This document shows, piece by piece, positions 61,365-64,000 of a DNA stretch of 64,000 bases. The notes under the pieces are model-generated. The model did no database searches. It saw only the letters and a list, made by a program, of their open reading frames with translations, and had not been told where the DNA came from. Made by a program: the position numbers and the translations under genes. Location of the stretch: positions 1,288,001 through 1,352,000 of the forward strand of contig JACJZS010000002.1 in assembly GCA_020635515.1 (NCBI GenBank), given 5' to 3'. Numbering within the stretch: the stretch's first letter is position 1; each line of letters begins with the position of its first letter. Origin of the DNA: Flavobacteriales bacterium (GTDB lineage Bacteria; Bacteroidota; Bacteroidia; Flavobacteriales; Weeksellaceae).

Positions 61365-61375
61365 GCTTGTCGAAG
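61365..61375 (+). repeat. GCTTGTCGAAG-family repeat, copy 5
   Basis: Exact core in the recG remnant, after the fragment ISRKEALQR. Confidence 0.6.
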
Positions 61376-61480
61376 AGATTTTCTTTTTTCAACACTTCAA
61401 AGGGGATTGAAAAGTGGTTTGCAAAACAGAAGTGTGACACAGGTACTCAATGCAATATCCTTTACGTGAATGTAGGATAT

Positions 61481-61505
61481 CATTTTGAGCTTGTCGAAGC
61501 ATTCT
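61481..61505 (+). repeat. GCTTGTCGAAG-family repeat, copy 6
   Basis: Matches copy 1 (59957-59981) at 23 of 25 bases. Confidence 0.72.
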
Positions 61506-61526
61506 AACTTTTAATTTTTTTACACA

Positions 61527-61537
61527 CTTCGACAAGC
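61527..61537 (-). repeat. GCTTGTCGAAG-family repeat, copy 7
   Basis: Reverse-orientation exact core CTTCGACAAGC, 21 bp after copy 6, so copies 6 and 7 form an inverted pair that could fold into a hairpin. Confidence 0.68.
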
Positions 61538-62773
61538 CAATGCTCACAAAAGGAGTGGTACGAGAAATTCGAGATTGCTAGTGTGACAAAGGTAAAATAA
61601 TTCAGATGACTCAGTTTGTTCAATGATGTTGGTCATGAAAAGCTTGGTTGCATTACTTTCTATTTAATGCAATTGATAATGGATCGACAAGCATGCTTGA
61701 TGGCTCCAACAGAAATATTAGCTCAACAGCATTTTAATTCGATTCAAGAGTTGATTTTGCCTTTAGGGATTCCAGTAGAATTACTAACTGGTTCAACTTC
61801 GCAAGCTAAGCGAAATGAAATTCATTCTGGTTTGATGGAAGGAAACTTAAAAATACTGGTAGGAACAATGCTTCATTAGAAAATGTTGTACAGTTTGAAA
61901 AATTAGGTTTGGCAATAATTGATGAACAACATCGGTTTGGAGTTGCACAACGAGCCAAATTAGGGAAAAAAACAGTATTCCTTCGATATTTTGGTGATGA
62001 CAGCAAAATTCCGCGAATAATGCAATGACTTTTATTCCGATTTAGATTTATCCGTAATTGATGAAACTGCCTAAAGGAAGAAAGCAAGTAAAAACAATCC
62101 ATATTTACGAAGATAAACGTTACGAAATTATTCGATTTATTCGTCAGCAGATAGACAAGGAACGCAGGTGTATATAGTTTATCCACTTATTGAAGAAAGT
62201 GAAACCTTGGATTATAAAAATTTAATGGACGGTTTTGAATATATTGCTTCTGAATTCCCTGCTCCAGAATACCAAATTTCTATCGTTCATGGAAAAATGA
62301 AACCACGAGAAAAAGAAGCAGAAATGAATAAATTTTCTACAGGAAAATCGCATATAATGGTAGCAACTACATGTTATAGAAGTAGGTGTAAATGTACCTA
62401 ATGCTTCGATTATGGTAATAGAAAATTCAGAACGATTTGGGCTTTCTCAGCTTCATCAGTTAAGAGGAAGAGTAGGTAGAGGAAGTGAGCAAAGTTATTG
62501 TATATTGGTAACTAAAATGGAGCTTTCCAAAGAAGCAAAAAAGAGAATTAAAACCATGTGTGAAACCAATGATGGATTTAAAATATCGGAAGTGACAAAG
62601 GTGGAAATTCGCGGACCAGGAAATATTCTCATGAACGCAACAAAGTGGACAAATTGATTTTAAACTTCGACAAGACTTGGTAGAAGACAAACAGTTTTGT
62701 ATTTAGCAAAAAGAACTATTAATGAATTGCTTTTAGGAGATTCATGCAATTTATACTTCTTTTTTTACACACA

Positions 62774-62810
62774 CACTTTGACTTCGTTTCACTTCGCTCA
62801 GTGTGACAAA
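62774..62810 (-). repeat. degenerate GCTTGTCGAAG-family repeat, copy 8
   Basis: Contains ACTTCGTTTCACTTCGCTCA followed by GTGTGACAAA. It is a variant of the family in which CTTCGACAAGCTCA becomes CTTCGCTCA; GTGTGACA also occurs near 61430 and 61575. Confidence 0.5.
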
Positions 62811-63145
62811 AAGAGTGATTTATTTATCTTTCAATCAAGATTAAAATTACACAACCGTTTTGTTATGCTGAACAGAGTAGAAGTATTTTAGGTTTAAAAG
62901 TTATGCCTATGAATTTTTAATTTTATACTTTAGTTGGTTGATATTCCGACTTTAATGTTTTATTAATTTGAATTAATTATAAGTGTAGGGAAATTGGGCG
63001 TAATTTACACATCATTTCCTATGTATGTATACGAATATTAACTTAGTGTTAAATGTACTCTTTGTTGTATTTGCTTGTTTGTTAGTGTTTAAAGAGGTTA
63101 TTGGTTGATTCATCGATTTTTTTTTTGGTTTTGTTAAATTAGTGT

Positions 63146-63153
63146 TATATTTG
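63146..63153 (+). promoter_or_regulatory. -7 promoter element for the secreted-protein gene
   Basis: TATATTTG, a perfect TAnnTTTG, 28 bp before ATG 63182. Confidence 0.58.
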
Positions 63154-63181
63154 ACTACAAACAATTAAATAATATTATATT

Positions 63182-64000
63182 ATGGTTACAAATTTATTTT
63201 TTAACAAAAAAAGACCACCTCAGAGTTCTTCTTTGGGTTGGTTGTTTTCGTGCTTACTGCTCGTAATGACGAGTAGTTTTGCATTTGGGCAGAATTCACT
63301 GAATTCAGGTGATTTTGTTGGAGGTTCTTGGGGGAGTGGACAGGCAATGTCAGCTAGTGCGGGGTCTTCACTAATTATAACAAAATCTGTATCATCTTCA
63401 GGGGATAAGTATTTTAGATTCTTTGGAGATAATACTCCATGTGGAGAGTATCACCCAAATAGTAATGGAGAAAATTTCAACAATGGGCAGACAACTCCAA
63501 TTGGTAGCAATTGTGGTAATTCTAACAACGCATGGAAAGTATATGTGGCGAACGCGACCGATTATGTTGTTTTTAAAACTGATGGTTCTAATGCTGGAGG
63601 AAATGGAGTGGCTTTTGTTGTGCAAGGGAATCCTATTTCTGTAAGTTCAGTATCACAAGCACCAGCAACGCCTTCAAGTTCACAATCTGTTACGGTTACG
63701 GCTACTTTAAGTGGTACTAAATTAAATGGGCAAGATATCTATCTAAGATATCATACAGGAGGAGGATTCTCATCTGCTAGTTTTATAAAAATGACAGGTT
63801 CAGGAACAACATTTACGGCTACTATTCCTGCTCAGACTGGCGGAACAACAGTATCGTACTATGTATTAACTTCTGGAACAAATACACCTTCAAATACAGA
63901 AGCAGATTTTAGAACGATTAATCTAAATAATAATTCAGGGTCTAATTACAGTTATACTGTATCTACCGCTCCTGCTACTCCTGAAATAAAAGGAGCTAAA
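63182..64000 (+). CDS. large secreted protein, 3' end outside the window
   Basis: An open frame of 273 codons running off the right edge. The long signal peptide has a Lys/Arg-rich start (NKKRPPQSS) and hydrophobic core ending SSFAFGQ. The mature part is Ser-, Gly-, Thr- and Asn-rich: first a domain with two Cys (NTPCGEYHPN, IGSNCGNSNNAW), then an Ig-like stretch with VTVTATLSG and YVLTSGTNTP. This composition is typical of T9SS cargo, but the C-terminal sorting domain would lie beyond 64000, so that is a prediction. No catalytic motif is visible in this part. Confidence 0.82.
   Translation, partial: MVTNLFFNKKRPPQSSSLGWLFSCLLLVMTSSFAFGQNSLNSGDFVGGSWGSGQAMSASAGSSLIITKSVSSSGDKYFRFFGDNTPCGEYHPNSNGENFNNGQTTPIGSNCGNSNNAWKVYVANATDYVVFKTDGSNAGGNGVAFVVQGNPISVSSVSQAPATPSSSQSVTVTATLSGTKLNGQDIYLRYHTGGGFSSASFIKMTGSGTTFTATIPAQTGGTTVSYYVLTSGTNTPSNTEADFRTINLNNNSGSNYSYTVSTAPATPEIKGAK

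Larger units (their letters stand above)
60686..62741 (+). pseudogene. recG: decayed recG (ATP-dependent DNA helicase)
   Basis: RecG fragments run in order over 2 kb in all three frames. N-terminus: MKVYLNKSVEYIKGVG up to a stop at 60758, then KSFPYRYVDRS, KKRLVGAFKDEFG, EIYNLIPENLSE and LISRKEALQR. Around 61625-61640 the Walker A (GDVGSGKT in active enzymes) is reduced to NDVGHEKL. Then come CLMAPTEILAQQH, IIDEQHRFGVAQRAKLG, VYIVYPLIEESE, SIVHGKMKPREKEAEM, SERFGLSQLHQLRGRVGRG and MCETNDGFKI. Motif III (TATPIPRT) is gone. I count well over ten frameshifts, some stop codons, and short repeats inserted between fragments. RecG normally remodels stalled forks; whether another copy exists elsewhere in the genome cannot be seen here. 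Confidence 0.93.
62742..63181. other. intergenic stretch with repeats, no gene
   Basis: About 440 bp between the recG remnant and the next gene. It holds the repeats at 62774-62810 and around 62860-62889 (TTATGCTGAACAGAGTAG, related to copy 1), then AT-rich DNA and the promoter at 63146-63153. I see no coding region. Confidence 0.6.

Noticed and set aside
61806..62186. 126-codon open frame on the minus strand
   Set aside because: Antisense to the RecG helicase motifs (DEQH region); open only because the opposite strand lacks stops.
62412..62657. 81-codon plus-strand frame reading SERFGLSQLHQLRGRVGRG
   Set aside because: It is not a gene of its own but the best preserved piece of the recG remnant; recorded under the pseudogene.
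59618..62741. Insertion sequence or prophage remnant
   Set aside because: No transposase, integrase or phage gene fragment was found in the decay zone; short repeats alone do not prove a mobile element.
60686..62741. Frameshifts in recG as sequencing errors
   Set aside because: Errors alone would not remove whole motifs (Walker A, motif III) or place extra repeats between fragments; neighbouring genes are all intact.

Overview
The window is about 64 kb of low-GC DNA from a bacterium of the Bacteroidota, almost certainly class Flavobacteriia. Evidence: a gliding/type IX secretion gene (gldG), secreted proteins with type A and type B T9SS sorting domains, a fused CcsBA cytochrome c maturation protein, a SecA without the zinc-binding tail, and about twenty copies of the Bacteroidota -7 promoter element TAnnTTTG just upstream of genes. 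Many of these promoters lie inside the longest possible reading frame and so fix the real start codon further downstream. I cannot name the genus.

Layout. 0-1 kb: a ParDE toxin-antitoxin pair whose promoter overlaps a perfect palindrome. 1-8.8 kb: a GH63-like glycosidase, an unknown secreted protein, a DUF937 protein, a DEDDh exonuclease, a glycosyltransferase and gldG without gldF. 8.8-10.7 kb: an MscS channel and a two-gene nucleotidyltransferase module, both leftward. 10.9-18.3 kb: housekeeping genes (DEAD-box helicase, ilvE, queE, tRNA-Leu, tRNA-Lys, aroK, an S4 protein, pheS). 18.3-24.5 kb: cell-surface block with a T9SS beta-helix protein, a chimera of starch-binding-type modules and a tail-fibre-like C-terminus, an adhesin-like lipoprotein and a PagL-type lipid A deacylase. 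24.5-34.2 kb: yaaA, a leftward envelope operon (PASTA protein, rluD, GT-C membrane protein, kdsA), a DUF6263 lipoprotein and the aconitase-pdhB pair. 34.3-47.4 kb: a DUF5686 outer-membrane protein, a six-gene ABC exporter operon, ccsBA, and trmB with a GNAT-like gene. 47.5-55.5 kb: a DUF2795 protein, secA with a small unknown gene and agmatine deiminase in an overlapping operon, then a large T9SS type B protein. 55.5-59.2 kb: a four-gene signalling operon (histidine kinase, response regulator, MscS, GNAT).

59.2-62.9 kb differs from the rest. It holds a RelE-type toxin-antitoxin pair flanked by 65-66 bp direct repeats, a 14-bp tandem array, decayed remnants of an AI-2E-type transporter, of a possible DUF2721 protein and of a whole recG gene, and about eight copies of a short repeat with core GCTTGTCGAAG scattered in both orientations. 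I saw this repeat nowhere else in the window. A new secreted-protein gene with its own promoter starts at 63182 and runs off the right edge.

I saw no CRISPR array, prophage, transposase, rRNA or replication origin. The best candidates for something undescribed are the repeat-riddled decay zone with its excisable-looking toxin-antitoxin cassette, the small-protein/nucleotidyltransferase pair, and the starch-module/tail-fibre chimera. Family assignments come from recognising motifs by eye; no database search was run.
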